Shown piece by piece: positions 1 through 8,713 of a DNA stretch of 64,000 bases. The DNA lies in contig NZ_CP033365.1 in NCBI RefSeq assembly GCF_013170825.1, positions 7,204,001 to 7,268,000 of the forward strand. Reading direction: 5' to 3'. The notes under the pieces were generated by a model. That model had not been told where the DNA came from, searched no databases, and saw only the letters and a program-made list of their open reading frames with translations. The DNA comes from Mesorhizobium sp. NZP2298 (lineage in GTDB: Bacteria; Pseudomonadota; Alphaproteobacteria; Rhizobiales; Rhizobiaceae). How positions within the stretch are numbered: position 1 is the stretch's first letter; every line of letters begins with the position of its first letter. The position numbers were made by a program, and so were the translations under genes.

Positions 1-445
1 CGTCATGGGCGTGCTGATCTCGCTGTTCGTCTTCGTCACCAAGCGTATGACCATCGGCCGCCGCATCTACGCAATGGGCGGCAACGCCAAGGCGGCGCAG
101 TTGTCGGGTATCAACACCGAGCGGCTGACGCTCTACGTGTTCATCAACATGGGCGTGCTTTCGGCACTCGGCGGCCTGATCATCGCGGCTCGCCTCGGCC
201 AGGCCGTGCCGGCGGCGGGTCTGGGCTCAGAGCTCGACGTCATCGCCGCCGTCTTCATCGGCGGCGCCTCGGCGATGGGCGGCGTCGGCCAGGTCATAGG
301 CGCCGTGGTCGGCGGCTTCATCATGGGCGTGATGAACAACGGCATGTCGATCATGGGCGTCAACGTCGACTGGCAGCAGGTGGTCAAAGGCCTTGTGCTG
401 CTCGGCGCCGTGATCTTCGACGTCTACAACAAGAACAAGGCCTGA
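1..445 (+). CDS. gguB: Sugar ABC transporter permease, C-terminal part (GguB/XylH type)
   Basis: This is the 3' end of an inner-membrane permease of the ribose/xylose-type ABC importer family. The reading frame is open from the window edge, so the N-terminus lies upstream. The visible part has hydrophobic segments and the family signature GGNAKAAQLSGI followed by IAAVFIGGASAMGG. It would form the channel that passes a sugar delivered by a periplasmic binding protein, powered by a separate ATPase. The next gene is gguC-like, which favours the gguABC arrangement known from Agrobacterium. The gene symbol is inferred from that neighbour; xylH would be the alternative name. Confidence 0.85.
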   Translation, partial: VMGVLISLFVFVTKRMTIGRRIYAMGGNAKAAQLSGINTERLTLYVFINMGVLSALGGLIIAARLGQAVPAAGLGSELDVIAAVFIGGASAMGGVGQVIGAVVGGFIMGVMNNGMSIMGVNVDWQQVVKGLVLLGAVIFDVYNKNKA

Positions 446-545
446 CACGAGCAATTCCAGGAAAAGCGCATCGCGGTTTTCCCAGGAATTGCGCGGAAAC
501 AAAATACCGGGAGCGGCTCGGTTCCTCAGAGCTGAACCGCTCCAG
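446..545. repeat. Rhizobial intergenic palindromic repeat
   Basis: Directly after the permease stop there is an imperfect palindrome: GAGCAATTCCAGGAAAAG, then GCGGTTTTCCC, then GGAATTGCGCGGAAACAAA. A second inverted pair follows (GAGCGGCTCGGTTCCTCAG / CTGAACCGCTCC). From memory, sequences of this form recur between genes in Mesorhizobium and related genomes. It probably forms a hairpin that ends or stabilises the transporter mRNA. The remaining spacer, 546-744, shows no convincing gene. Confidence 0.5.
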
Positions 546-744
546 CGAGGCAACAAGGAAGGCATACGGGTCCAGATCGCGGTGCTGCCGGCAAATAGTC
601 GGCATCAAGAAGTCCCCCAGGGGATCAAGCCCGCGAGCGCAATCCGGACGAAGAATTTCACCCGTGGCGCGGCGAGATCCGAGCCGCGCAGGTCAAGGTT
701 TGCCACGAGGCAACCGGACCAAGGCAAATAAGAGAGGATTGATC

Positions 745-1737
745 ATGCTGATCTCGCAGATTCTCGACGACGCGGAGACCATTCGTGTCGTGGCCCGCAG
801 CGGCGGCAAGACCCGGATCATCAACGGCGCCCGCAGCGTCTATTCGCTGGCGATGGAAGCTGCACGCACCGGCGTCGGCCTCATCGCGCTGATCGAGCGC
901 AAGGGACTTGGCGAGGCGGTCGATCTCGACGCCGCCTACAAGAAGGGGCGGCTGTTGTCGCCGATCAACCATCCCGATCCGGCGCATCTGCATCTCACCG
1001 GCACTGGGCTGACGCATCTCGGCTCGGCGGCGACGCGCGATTCCATGCACAAGAAGCTCAGCACCGATGGCGAGGAGCAGCTCACAGATTCCATGAAGAT
1101 GTTCCGCATGGGCCTGGAGGGCGGCAAGCCCGCCAAAGGCCAGGTCGGCGTGCAGCCGGAATGGTTCTACAAGGGCAACGGTACCATGGCCGTGGCGCCA
1201 GGTGCGGCACTTCTGTCGCCGGCCTTCGCCAAGGACGCCGGCGAGGAACCCGAGGTTGCCGGCATCTATGTCATCGGTGACGACGGCGCCCCCTTCCGTG
1301 TCGGCTTCACGCTGTCGAACGAATTTTCCGACCATGTGACCGAGCGTGTGAACTATCTCTTCCTCGCCCATTCCAAGCTGCGCAATGCCTCGTTCGGGCC
1401 GGAGATCCTGATCGGCGACCTGCCTTCCGACATCCGCGGCACATCGCGCATCGTACGCGACGGCAGGACGCTGTGGGAAAAACCGTTCCTGTCGGGCGAA
1501 GCGAACATGTCGCACACCATCGCCAATCTCGAACATCACCATTTCAAATATTCTGCGTTCCGCCAGCCGGGTGACGTGCATGTGCATATGTTCGGTACCG
1601 CGACACTGTCCTTCGCCGACGGCGTCAAGACCGAGGCCGGCGATGTGTTCGAGATCGAGGCGGGGGATTTCGGCCTGCCGCTGCGCAATCCGCTGGAGAT
1701 CGAAAAGCCGGTAAAGGTGGCGGTGAAGGCGCTGTAG
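745..1737 (+). CDS. gguC: GguC family protein (AraD1-like, FAH superfamily)
   Basis: This 330-residue protein resembles the GguC/AraD1 group of the fumarylacetoacetate-hydrolase fold, which includes dehydratases acting on 2-keto-3-deoxy sugar acids such as L-2-keto-3-deoxyarabinonate. The C-terminal half carries the acidic and histidine-rich stretches expected for metal binding. The ATG at 745 is chosen because AGAGGA lies 6-11 bases upstream; longer in-frame versions begin in unlikely sequence. It follows the permease gene across a 300-base repeat-bearing gap. A catabolic role for the imported sugar is inferred from this context and from the family. Confidence 0.8.
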   Translation: MLISQILDDAETIRVVARSGGKTRIINGARSVYSLAMEAARTGVGLIALIERKGLGEAVDLDAAYKKGRLLSPINHPDPAHLHLTGTGLTHLGSAATRDSMHKKLSTDGEEQLTDSMKMFRMGLEGGKPAKGQVGVQPEWFYKGNGTMAVAPGAALLSPAFAKDAGEEPEVAGIYVIGDDGAPFRVGFTLSNEFSDHVTERVNYLFLAHSKLRNASFGPEILIGDLPSDIRGTSRIVRDGRTLWEKPFLSGEANMSHTIANLEHHHFKYSAFRQPGDVHVHMFGTATLSFADGVKTEAGDVFEIEAGDFGLPLRNPLEIEKPVKVAVKAL

Positions 1738-1763
1738 GACAGGACCGAGATTTTGGGGAAGGC

Positions 1764-2213
1764 ATGAGACGCATCCGGCCGAGCCTCGCGTTCACAGGCA
1801 TAGTGCTGGCGCTCGCCTGTTTCTACTCGACCGCTTACGCTGCCGGAAAATGCAGTCCAAAAACCTACCGTGAAGCCCGATCGGCAATATCAAGCCGCCT
1901 TCTAGCCACCGGATACTCAAATACGCAGGTGAACTTTCTCATGCGCAATGCGGATCGCATGACATCCGCGTTGCGCGCCGACGAGTTGAACGACAGCGGC
2001 CAGGCTTGCGGCATCGACTCCGCGAGAGCGCATGTCCTTGGATGCCTCAACAGGCAATTGTTCCCATTGGGTGCGGGCTCAAGCTCTCCGCTTGATGAAA
2101 CGAAGCAGACCAAGGGGCAGGAAGCGTCTGACCGTGCGAGAGCTACTCTTTATCGGCCATTTCCATGCCTGCCTCGGCGCTGCGGAAGAATATCTTTTCC
2201 GCCACTGACATAA
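1764..2213 (+). CDS. Small secreted protein of unknown function
   Basis: This 149-residue ORF starts with a clear signal peptide: basic MRRIRP, a hydrophobic core, then AYAAG as a likely cleavage site. The mature part begins with CSPKTYREAR and contains helical sequence of ordinary composition up to about residue 105. The last 40 residues are rich in Arg and Pro and look like untranslated sequence read in frame, so the gene may have lost its original end. It lies convergent to dcd with a gap of about 10 bases. I do not recognise the family. Confidence 0.45.
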   Translation: MRRIRPSLAFTGIVLALACFYSTAYAAGKCSPKTYREARSAISSRLLATGYSNTQVNFLMRNADRMTSALRADELNDSGQACGIDSARAHVLGCLNRQLFPLGAGSSSPLDETKQTKGQEASDRARATLYRPFPCLPRRCGRISFPPLT

Positions 2214-2223
2214 CCAGGGAGGA

Positions 2224-3318
2224 TCACCGCGCGGCGCGGAAATGCTTGGACAGCTTCAGGCCTTGCGCCTGATAGTTGGAGCCGAGATCGGTGCCGTAGA
2301 GAGCCTGCGGCCGCTTCAGCATGTGCTCGTAGACCAGCCGGCCGACGATCTGGCCGTGGTCGAGGATGAAGGGTACCTCGTGGCTGCGCACTTCGAGCAC
2401 GGCCCGGCTGCCGGTGCCGCCGGCCGCCGAATGGCCAAAGCCCGGGTCGAAGAAGCCGGCATAATGGACACGGAATTCGCCGACCAGCGGGTCGAACGGC
2501 GTCATCTCGGCGGCATAGAGCGGCGGTACGTGCACCGCTTCCTGGCTGACGAGGATGTAGAATTCGTCGGGATCGAGCACCAGTTCGCCGGCCCCGCTCT
2601 TGTGGATCGGTTCCCAGAAATCGACGACATCCTGCGCCCCGCGCTTGTCGACATCGACAAGGCCGGTGTGATGCTTGCCGCGATAACCGACCAGACCCTC
2701 CTTGTCGCCATTGAGATCTATCGACAGCGCGATGCCGCCGCCCGAAATATTCGGCGGCTCGGTGGCGACCAGCATCTCGGCACGGTGCAATTCATGCAGT
2801 TCGCCCTCCGAGAGCAGCGCGTTGCCGGTGCGGAAGCGTATCTGCGACAGGCGCGAACCGGTGCGCACCACGATCGGGAAGGTGCGTGGGCTGACTTCCA
2901 GATAGAGCGGACCGTTGTAGCCGGCCGCGATCTTGTCGAACTCGTGGCCACGGTCGGTCATGACACGGGTGAAGATGTCGAGCCGCCCGGTCGAGCTTTT
3001 CGGATTGGCCGAGGCGGAAATCTCCGGCGGCAATGCCAGGCTCTCGAGCAAGGGCACGATGTAGACGCAGCCGGTTTCCAGCACCGCGCCGTCGGCAAGA
3101 TTGATCTCGTGCAGCTTAAGCCGGTCGAGCTTCTCCGAAACCTTGTGATTGGGGCCGGGCAGGAAGGAGGCACGCACTCGCCAAGCCCGCTCGCCGAGTC
3201 TCAGATCGAGGCTGGCCGGCTGGATCTGGTCGGCATCGAGCGCGCGCGGCGACTTCAGCGCGCCAGACTGGAACAGCGCCGAAATGTCCTGATCGGGAAG
3301 AATGCCCGTCTCTCGCAA
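2224..3318 (-). CDS. dcd: 2'-deoxycytidine 5'-triphosphate deaminase, long form
   Basis: The enzyme deaminates dCTP to dUTP, feeding dTMP synthesis. The protein is about 364 residues, the long two-domain form typical of Rhizobiales rather than the ~190-residue E. coli form. The trimeric dUTPase-like signature PKSSTGRLD is present, and a second beta-rich half carries FDPLVGEFRVHYAGFFDPGFG. The open frame reaches back to 3393. I prefer the TTG at 3318 (Leu-Arg-Glu-Thr-Gly-Ile), which has GGAG just upstream. It is divergent from metZ, and its leader region overlaps the riboswitch strand on the other side. Confidence 0.88.
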   Translation of the reverse strand: MRETGILPDQDISALFQSGALKSPRALDADQIQPASLDLRLGERAWRVRASFLPGPNHKVSEKLDRLKLHEINLADGAVLETGCVYIVPLLESLALPPEISASANPKSSTGRLDIFTRVMTDRGHEFDKIAAGYNGPLYLEVSPRTFPIVVRTGSRLSQIRFRTGNALLSEGELHELHRAEMLVATEPPNISGGGIALSIDLNGDKEGLVGYRGKHHTGLVDVDKRGAQDVVDFWEPIHKSGAGELVLDPDEFYILVSQEAVHVPPLYAAEMTPFDPLVGEFRVHYAGFFDPGFGHSAAGGTGSRAVLEVRSHEVPFILDHGQIVGRLVYEHMLKRPQALYGTDLGSNYQAQGLKLSKHFRAAR

Positions 3319-3420
3319 GGCTTCGCTCCTAGAGGCAGGCTTTGTCGAACCCGCTTGGTACAAACCTCTTAATGAAGCCGGCAATTGACGCAAGCGTGGG
3401 ACGGGTCTAAAGGGTCGTTA

Positions 3421-3476
3421 TCCCGTGGTGATTTGGCCGGTCGGCTTGCAGCCACGTTAAACAAGTCGCTAAAGGA
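3421..3476 (+). promoter_or_regulatory. SAM-II riboswitch (metA/metZ motif)
   Basis: The leader contains CGTGGTGATTTGGCC, then GGCTTGCAGCCACG, then TTAAACAAGTCGCTAAAG. These are the conserved segments of the SAM-II pseudoknot aptamer found before methionine-biosynthesis genes in alphaproteobacteria. Pairing of CGTGG with CCACG forms the first helix. It lies about 75 bases before metZ and is followed by a terminator-like hairpin. High S-adenosylmethionine should lower metZ expression. Confidence 0.93.
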
Positions 3477-3500
3477 CCGTCGGGCCGCAAGGCCGTATGG

Positions 3501-3531
3501 ACCGGTTGCGACTTTCGCGGCCGGTTTTTTT
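3501..3531 (+). terminator. Terminator hairpin between the SAM-II aptamer and metZ
   Basis: ACCGGTTGCGA pairs with TCGCGGCCGGT (two G-U pairs) around a 3-base loop, and a run of seven T follows at 3525-3531. Its position 25 bases after the aptamer and before the metZ start suggests that transcription can be stopped in the leader. Alternatively it could only shape the leader, since many SAM-II elements act on translation. Confidence 0.7.
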
Positions 3532-3548
3532 GTGTCTGGAACAAAGCG

Positions 3549-4739
3549 ATGAGCACCAAGAAGCGCAACTGGAAGCCTCAGACAGCCCTCGTGCATGGCG
3601 GAACCCTGCGTTCCGGCTTCGGCGAAACCTCCGAAGCGATGTACCTGACGCAGGGCTATGTCTACAAAACGGCGCAGGCGGCCGAAGCCCGGTTCAAGGG
3701 CGAGGAACCGGGTTTCATCTATTCGCGCTACGCCAATCCGACCGTCGACATGTTCGAAAAGCGCATGTGCGCGCTCGAAGGCGCGGAGGATGCGCGCGCC
3801 ACGGCATCGGGCATGGCCGCGGTCACGGCGGCCCTTCTGTGCAGCGTCAAGGCCGGCGACCATATCGTGGCGGCGCGCGCGCTGTTCGGCTCCTGCCGCT
3901 GGGTGGTCGAGACGCTGGCGCCGCGATACGGCATCGAGGCCACGCTGGTCGACGGCACCGACATCGCCAATTGGGAAAAGGCGGTCAGGCCCAACACCAA
4001 GCTCTTCTTCCTGGAAAGCCCGACCAACCCGACACTGGAAGTGGTCGACATCGCCGCGGTTGCCGCGCTTGCCAACTCCATCGGCGCACGGCTTGTCGTC
4101 GACAATGTCTTTGCCACGCCTTTGCAGCAAAAGCCGTTGCAGCTTGGCGCGCATATCGTCGTCTATTCGGCGACCAAGCACATCGATGGCCAAGGCCGCT
4201 GTCTGGGCGGCGTGATCCTGTCGGACAAGAAGTGGATCGACGAGAACCTGCACGACTATTTCCGCCACACCGGTCCCAGCCTGTCGCCCTTCAATGCCTG
4301 GACGCTGCTGAAAGGCCTGGAGACACTGCCGCTGCGCGTGCGCCAGCAGACGGAGAGCGCCGGCAGGATCGCCGACTTTCTCGCCGAACAGCCGCAGATT
4401 GCTCGCGTCATCTATCCCGGCCGCGCCGACCACCCGCAGGCCGATATCGTCAAGAAGCAGATGTCGGGCGGCTCGACGCTGATCTGCCTCGATGTGAAGG
4501 GCGGCAAGCAGGCTGCCTTCGCCCTGCAGAATGCACTCGACATCGTGCTGATCTCGAACAACCTTGGCGACGCCAAGAGCCTGATCACCCATCCGGCGAC
4601 GACGACGCACAAGAATTTGAGCGACGAGGCCCGCGCCGAACTCGGCATCGGGCCTGGTACGCTGAGATTGTCGGCCGGCCTGGAAGACACCGACGACCTT
4701 CTGGAAGACATCGCACAGGCGTTGAAAGCCGCCAAATAG
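3549..4739 (+). CDS. metZ: O-succinylhomoserine sulfhydrylase
   Basis: This PLP enzyme of the Cys/Met metabolism family makes homocysteine from O-succinylhomoserine and sulfide, the direct-sulfhydrylation route to methionine. The 396-residue product has the PLP lysine in YSATKH (Lys210), the phosphate-binding SGMAAV segment and the family sequence FLESPTNPTLE. The full length matches the family. It is preceded by a SAM-II riboswitch and a terminator, which supports metZ over cystathionine gamma-lyase-type relatives. Start at ATG 3549, the first in frame after the leader. Confidence 0.95.
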   Translation: MSTKKRNWKPQTALVHGGTLRSGFGETSEAMYLTQGYVYKTAQAAEARFKGEEPGFIYSRYANPTVDMFEKRMCALEGAEDARATASGMAAVTAALLCSVKAGDHIVAARALFGSCRWVVETLAPRYGIEATLVDGTDIANWEKAVRPNTKLFFLESPTNPTLEVVDIAAVAALANSIGARLVVDNVFATPLQQKPLQLGAHIVVYSATKHIDGQGRCLGGVILSDKKWIDENLHDYFRHTGPSLSPFNAWTLLKGLETLPLRVRQQTESAGRIADFLAEQPQIARVIYPGRADHPQADIVKKQMSGGSTLICLDVKGGKQAAFALQNALDIVLISNNLGDAKSLITHPATTTHKNLSDEARAELGIGPGTLRLSAGLEDTDDLLEDIAQALKAAK

Positions 4740-4772
4740 CAGGCCGTCCAGGCAGCGTCGCCTGCGGCGGGT

Positions 4773-5924
4773 TCAAGCGCGCGACGGTGCCTCTTCAAGT
4801 TCGGCGGCCTTGGTGCCGATGGTCATCGCATTGCCGCGCCAGTCGACGGCGCCACCGAGCCAGCCGCGTGCCCACATCGCCGGCAGGATCAGGTCACGCA
4901 TCACGATCGCCGCGACCATGCGCGGCGACAGGTACCAGCCCTTGGACCAGGCCAGTGCACATTCCGGGAGGTAGAAGGCCGCCAGCACGGCGACGGCAGT
5001 CAGCGGCAAGCTGAAGCCGACGCCTGCCGCCGCAACCAGCGCAAGCAGCAGCGGCACCACCGCGCCAGTCAGGATTTCGGGCGCGAAGAACAGCGGGAAG
5101 GTGACGCGGCGCAGGCGCGCCCAGCGGGCCTGGCGCGACCAGATCTCGCCAAGCGTGCGCCGGCCAAGCGGCTGTTCGAAGGGCGAAGCGACGAGATTGA
5201 CGCGCAGGCCGAGCCCATTGACCAGCTTGGTCGCGGCGGCGTCCTCGGCGATTTCAGCTGCCAGCGCGCGGATGCCGCCATTGGCATCCAGCAGCGGCTT
5301 GTTCCAAAGCATGCTCTTGCCCTGGGCAAAGCCAAGGCCGAGCGCCTCACCAGCATACTGCCAGCGGGCCTGCAGGGTGTTGAGGAAGGCGCATTCGACC
5401 TCGGCCCAGAAGCCCTCCGGCCGCGAGCCGATCGGCGTCGAGCAGACAAGGCCCGTGTTTGACCGCCATGCCGCCATCAGATGCTGGATGTAATCCCTGG
5501 GCATCAGTACGTTGGAGTCGGCCAGCACGACCCAGTTATGCCGCGCTGCTTCCCAGCCCTTGACGCAATTGTTGAGCTTGGGATTGGCGCTGACGCGATC
5601 GTCACCGATCAACAGCCGGGCCGGCACCTTGGGGAAACGGGCGATGGCTTGTCTGATCAACCCGACCACCGGATCATCGGCATGGGCAACGCAGAAGATC
5701 AACTCATAGCGCGGCCAGTCGAGCGAGAAGGCGCGTTCCAGAGTCTCGTGCGTGAACGGCTCGACGCCACGCGACGGCACGACAATCGACACCGGCTGCG
5801 ATTTGCCGGCTGGCGGCGAGATCGTGGTGCGCCGTTTCAGCCGCGAAGCGGCCAGCGCGATGCTGGCAGCGTTTGAAAGGATAAGAGCAGTTGAAAGCAA
5901 GGCGGCTATGAAAGTGAGTTCCAT
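4773..5924 (-). CDS. Glycosyltransferase, ceramide glucosyltransferase-like (GT21)
   Basis: This 383-residue membrane-associated family 2-fold glycosyltransferase has an N-terminal hydrophobic anchor, SIVVPSRGVE at the start of the catalytic domain, the acidic VLADSNV motif, an EDAA segment and the RQARW (Q/RxxRW) motif, followed by C-terminal membrane segments. This architecture matches bacterial ceramide glucosyltransferase/HpnI-like enzymes that glycosylate lipids on the cytoplasmic face. The start at 5924 (MELTF) is chosen because the 36 upstream codons look non-coding. It is convergent with metZ. The exact lipid acceptor cannot be told from sequence. Confidence 0.78.
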   Translation of the reverse strand: MELTFIAALLSTALILSNAASIALAASRLKRRTTISPPAGKSQPVSIVVPSRGVEPFTHETLERAFSLDWPRYELIFCVAHADDPVVGLIRQAIARFPKVPARLLIGDDRVSANPKLNNCVKGWEAARHNWVVLADSNVLMPRDYIQHLMAAWRSNTGLVCSTPIGSRPEGFWAEVECAFLNTLQARWQYAGEALGLGFAQGKSMLWNKPLLDANGGIRALAAEIAEDAAATKLVNGLGLRVNLVASPFEQPLGRRTLGEIWSRQARWARLRRVTFPLFFAPEILTGAVVPLLLALVAAAGVGFSLPLTAVAVLAAFYLPECALAWSKGWYLSPRMVAAIVMRDLILPAMWARGWLGGAVDWRGNAMTIGTKAAELEEAPSRA

Positions 5925-6132
5925 CGAGGTCTGGGCACTCCAGAAGAGACGGCCCGCGGTGTGGCCGCTTTCAACAGTTCGACAGAGCGCCGAGTCGCTC
6001 GGTTCGCGCACACCACCATTGTCATGTGTCACTTAAATGACATTCTTTGCCGGCACCTGCCTTTCGAGGACGAGCGCGACAAGACGCGCACGTTGACCTC
6101 CTCGCCTGGAGGGCCGAAAGTTTTGTTTGTTT

Positions 6133-6203
6133 GAGCATGATCTTTGGACAAACGGAAACCGTTTGGCCGAGAAAACCGGTTCCCACTTTTCGGGATCATG
6201 CTC
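6133..6203. repeat. Rhizobial palindromic repeat (GAGCATGATC type)
   Basis: The arms GAGCATGATC (6133-6142) and GATCATGCTC (6194-6203) are perfectly inverted. A nested pair CAAACGG/CCGTTTG and the segment AAAACCGGTTCCCACTTTTC lie between them. From memory this sequence is common between genes in Mesorhizobium. It sits in the apaG leader, 22 bases before the start codon, so it could fold in the mRNA. Confidence 0.55.
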
Positions 6204-6224
6204 GACATCGTTTTGGAGCCGCTT

Positions 6225-6617
6225 ATGTACCGCGCCGTCACGCGCAATATCGAAGTGCAGGTCAGGCCGTTCTATCTCGAGGACCGTTCGGATCCTTCCG
6301 AGAACCGCTATGTCTGGGGCTACCAGGTAACGATCGACAATCAGTCGGACGAATTCGTGCAGCTTCTGTCCCGCTATTGGCACATCACCGACGGCGCCGG
6401 CCGGGTCGAGGAAGTGCGCGGCCCCGGCGTTGTCGGCGACCAGCCCGAACTCAATCCCGGCGACAGCTATCAATACACGTCGGGCTGCCCGCTCTCGACG
6501 CCGTCAGGGATCATGGTCGGGCGCTATACGATGCGCAACAAGCGCGGCGAGACATTTGACATCGCCATCCCTGCCTTTTCGCTGGATCTGCCGGGCACGA
6601 GACGGACGGTGAATTAG
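6225..6617 (+). CDS. apaG: ApaG protein (Co2+/Mg2+ efflux-associated domain)
   Basis: The 130-residue product matches the ApaG family in length and in segments such as [18 protein letters not shown] and [13 protein letters not shown]. It is a single fibronectin-III-like beta-sandwich domain. The family is linked to cobalt/magnesium resistance and diadenosine tetraphosphate levels in enterobacteria, but its biochemical role is not settled. ATG 6225 with upstream GGAGCC gives the usual family N-terminus ([11 protein letters not shown]); an upstream in-frame ATG would add 27 repeat-derived residues. It is convergent with hslO across a shared terminator. Confidence 0.9.
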   Translation: MYRAVTRNIEVQVRPFYLEDRSDPSENRYVWGYQVTIDNQSDEFVQLLSRYWHITDGAGRVEEVRGPGVVGDQPELNPGDSYQYTSGCPLSTPSGIMVGRYTMRNKRGETFDIAIPAFSLDLPGTRRTVN

Positions 6618-6620
6618 CAT

Positions 6621-6647
6621 CTTTCTCCCCGTTCCACGGGGAGAAAG
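6621..6647. terminator. Bidirectional hairpin between apaG and hslO
   Basis: CTTTCTCCCCG pairs with CGGGGAGAAAG around TTCCA, an 11-bp perfect stem between two convergent genes. There is no long T tract on either side, so termination is inferred mainly from position. Confidence 0.6.
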
Positions 6648-6653
6648 ACTGAC

Positions 6654-7661
6654 TCACTGTGCCGCGAATTCCGCCGGGTCGAAGTCATATTGCTTCGAGC
6701 AGAATTCGCAGGCGACGTGGATGCCGCCATCCTCGGTCGAGTCCTTGATCTCCTGCGCGGAGAAGCCCTCGAGGATGCCGCGGATCTTGTCCCTGGAGCA
6801 TGAGCACTGGTCGGCGACGGGGACGCCGCCGAAGACGCGCACGCCATGCTCATGGAACAGGCGATAGAGCAGCCGTTCGGCGCCGATCGTCGGATCGATC
6901 AGTTCTGTCGGTTCGATGGTGCCGAGCAGCGCCAGCAATTCCTGCCAGGAATTGTCGGCCGGATCGTGGATCTCGTCGCGCGGATCGCCATCGCCGCCGG
7001 GCAGGTCCGGAACGCGCATGCGCTCGGGGGACTGCGGCAGGAACTGCGCCAGGATACCACCGGCACGCCACTGTTCGCGCGCGCCACCAGGGCCAGGCGT
7101 CAAAAGCTTGGCCACAGAGAGCCTGATATCCGTCGGAATCTGTTCCGACTGGCGGAAGTAGGTGCGCGCCGCGTCCTCCAGCGTCTCGCCGTCGAGTTGC
7201 ACGATGCCCTGATAACGCTGCGTGTGGGCACCCTGGTCGATGGTCAGCGCCAGCACGCCGCTGCCGAGCAGCGTCTGCTGGGACGTCTCGCCTGCCGCGA
7301 CGAGGGCCTCGAGCCTATCGGCATCGAAGCGCGCATAGGCGCGCAGCGCCGAAGGCGTTGTGAAATCCGCCACCAGCATGTCGACCGGCCCGTCGGTGCG
7401 GGTCTGCAGGATGAACTTGCCCTCGAATTTGAGCGAGGTGCCGAGCAGCACCGTCAGCACGCAGGCTTCCGCCAGCAGGCGGGCGACCGGCTCGGGATAG
7501 TCGTGGCGGCTGAGGATGGCGTCGAGCATCGGCCCGAGCTGGACCGTGCGACCGCGCACGTCGAGCGGACCGACCTCGAAAGGCACGACATGGTCGTCGC
7601 CGGCATAGCCGAACTCGCCGAGTTTGGGGTGATGTTCAGTCACTTGATGCGTTTCCAACAT
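6654..7661 (-). CDS. hslO: Hsp33 redox-regulated chaperone
   Basis: Hsp33 is a cytoplasmic holdase switched on by disulfide formation when its zinc site is oxidised. The product of about 335 residues has the N-terminal core domain and, near the C-terminus, the four zinc cysteines as CSCS and, some 30 residues later, CEFC. The start at 7661 (MLETHQ) is preferred; 17 extra upstream codons are possible but compositionally odd. It is the last gene of an argD-argF-hslO run, separated from argF by about 124 bases, a linkage often seen in Rhizobiales. Confidence 0.93.
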   Translation of the reverse strand: MLETHQVTEHHPKLGEFGYAGDDHVVPFEVGPLDVRGRTVQLGPMLDAILSRHDYPEPVARLLAEACVLTVLLGTSLKFEGKFILQTRTDGPVDMLVADFTTPSALRAYARFDADRLEALVAAGETSQQTLLGSGVLALTIDQGAHTQRYQGIVQLDGETLEDAARTYFRQSEQIPTDIRLSVAKLLTPGPGGAREQWRAGGILAQFLPQSPERMRVPDLPGGDGDPRDEIHDPADNSWQELLALLGTIEPTELIDPTIGAERLLYRLFHEHGVRVFGGVPVADQCSCSRDKIRGILEGFSAQEIKDSTEDGGIHVACEFCSKQYDFDPAEFAAQ

Positions 7662-7785
7662 GACAAAGCTCCAGGGCGCGGCCATGCCGCCCCCTGGGGT
7701 GCATGCGTCCAAACGCGCTTGATTTGCGTGATGCGGCGCAGATAGGCATCGCGCCCCCGCGGATCAAGCGCCCAGACACTTCATC

Positions 7786-8697
7786 TCAAGCACCAAGACA
7801 CCAGGCGAGCACCGCCTTCTGGGCGTGGAGCCGGTTCTCGGCCTCGTCGAAGACCACCGAATGGGGTCCGTCAATGACCTCGTCGGTGACTTCCTCGCCG
7901 CGATGCGCCGGCAGGCAGTGCATGAACAGCGCGTCCGGCTTGGCATGCGCCATCAGCTTAGCATTGACCTGATAGGGGGAGAAGACGTTGTGGCCGCGGG
8001 CGCGATGCTCCTGGCCCATCGACACCCAGCAGTCGGTGACGACGCAGTCGGCCTGGTCGACGGCTTCCTCGGGCGAGCGGGTGAAATGCAGCTTGCCGCC
8101 ATGCGCCTTGGACCAGTCGACATGCTTCTGCGCCGGCTCGCTGCCTTCGGGAACGGCGACGTTGAGGTTGAAGCGGAACCGCGCAGACGCTTCGAGCAGC
8201 GAATGCAGCACATTGTTGCCGTCGCCGGTCCAGGCGATGGTCTTGCCGGCAACCGGACCGCGATGCTCCTCGAAGGTCATGATGTCGGCCATCAGTTGGC
8301 AGGGGTGGGTGTCGTCGGTCAGCCCGTTGATCACCGGCACGGTTGCGTTCTCGGTCAGTTCCAGCAACCGCTCATGCGAGGTGGTGCGGATCATGATCGC
8401 GTCGACATAGCGCGACAGCACCTTGGCGGTGTCGGCGATGGTTTCTGAGCGGCCGAGCTGCATCTCGGTACCGGTCAGCATGATGGTCTCGCCGCCAAGC
8501 TGGCGCATGCCTACGTCGAAGGAAACGCGTGTGCGGGTCGACGGCTTGTCGAAGATCATCGCCAGCACCTTTCCTTCGAGCGGCTTGGTCCGCTCGCCGG
8601 CCTTTAGGCGCGCCTTTCGCACCACCGCGTCGTCCAGCATGAAGCGCAGGTCGCCCTCGGAAACGGTGGAAAGATCGGTAAAATGGCGAACTGACAT
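7786..8697 (-). CDS. argF: Ornithine carbamoyltransferase
   Basis: This cytoplasmic enzyme condenses ornithine and carbamoyl phosphate to citrulline in arginine synthesis. The 303-residue protein has the carbamoyl-phosphate loop STRTR, the HPCQ motif, the ornithine-binding region DCWVSMG and the HCLP motif. ATG 8697 gives the standard N-terminus (MSVRHF). It follows argD with a 16-base gap, so both are probably on one mRNA. Confidence 0.96.
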   Translation of the reverse strand: MSVRHFTDLSTVSEGDLRFMLDDAVVRKARLKAGERTKPLEGKVLAMIFDKPSTRTRVSFDVGMRQLGGETIMLTGTEMQLGRSETIADTAKVLSRYVDAIMIRTTSHERLLELTENATVPVINGLTDDTHPCQLMADIMTFEEHRGPVAGKTIAWTGDGNNVLHSLLEASARFRFNLNVAVPEGSEPAQKHVDWSKAHGGKLHFTRSPEEAVDQADCVVTDCWVSMGQEHRARGHNVFSPYQVNAKLMAHAKPDALFMHCLPAHRGEEVTDEVIDGPHSVVFDEAENRLHAQKAVLAWCLGA

Positions 8698-8713
8698 CAG
8701 CAATGTTCCGGAA

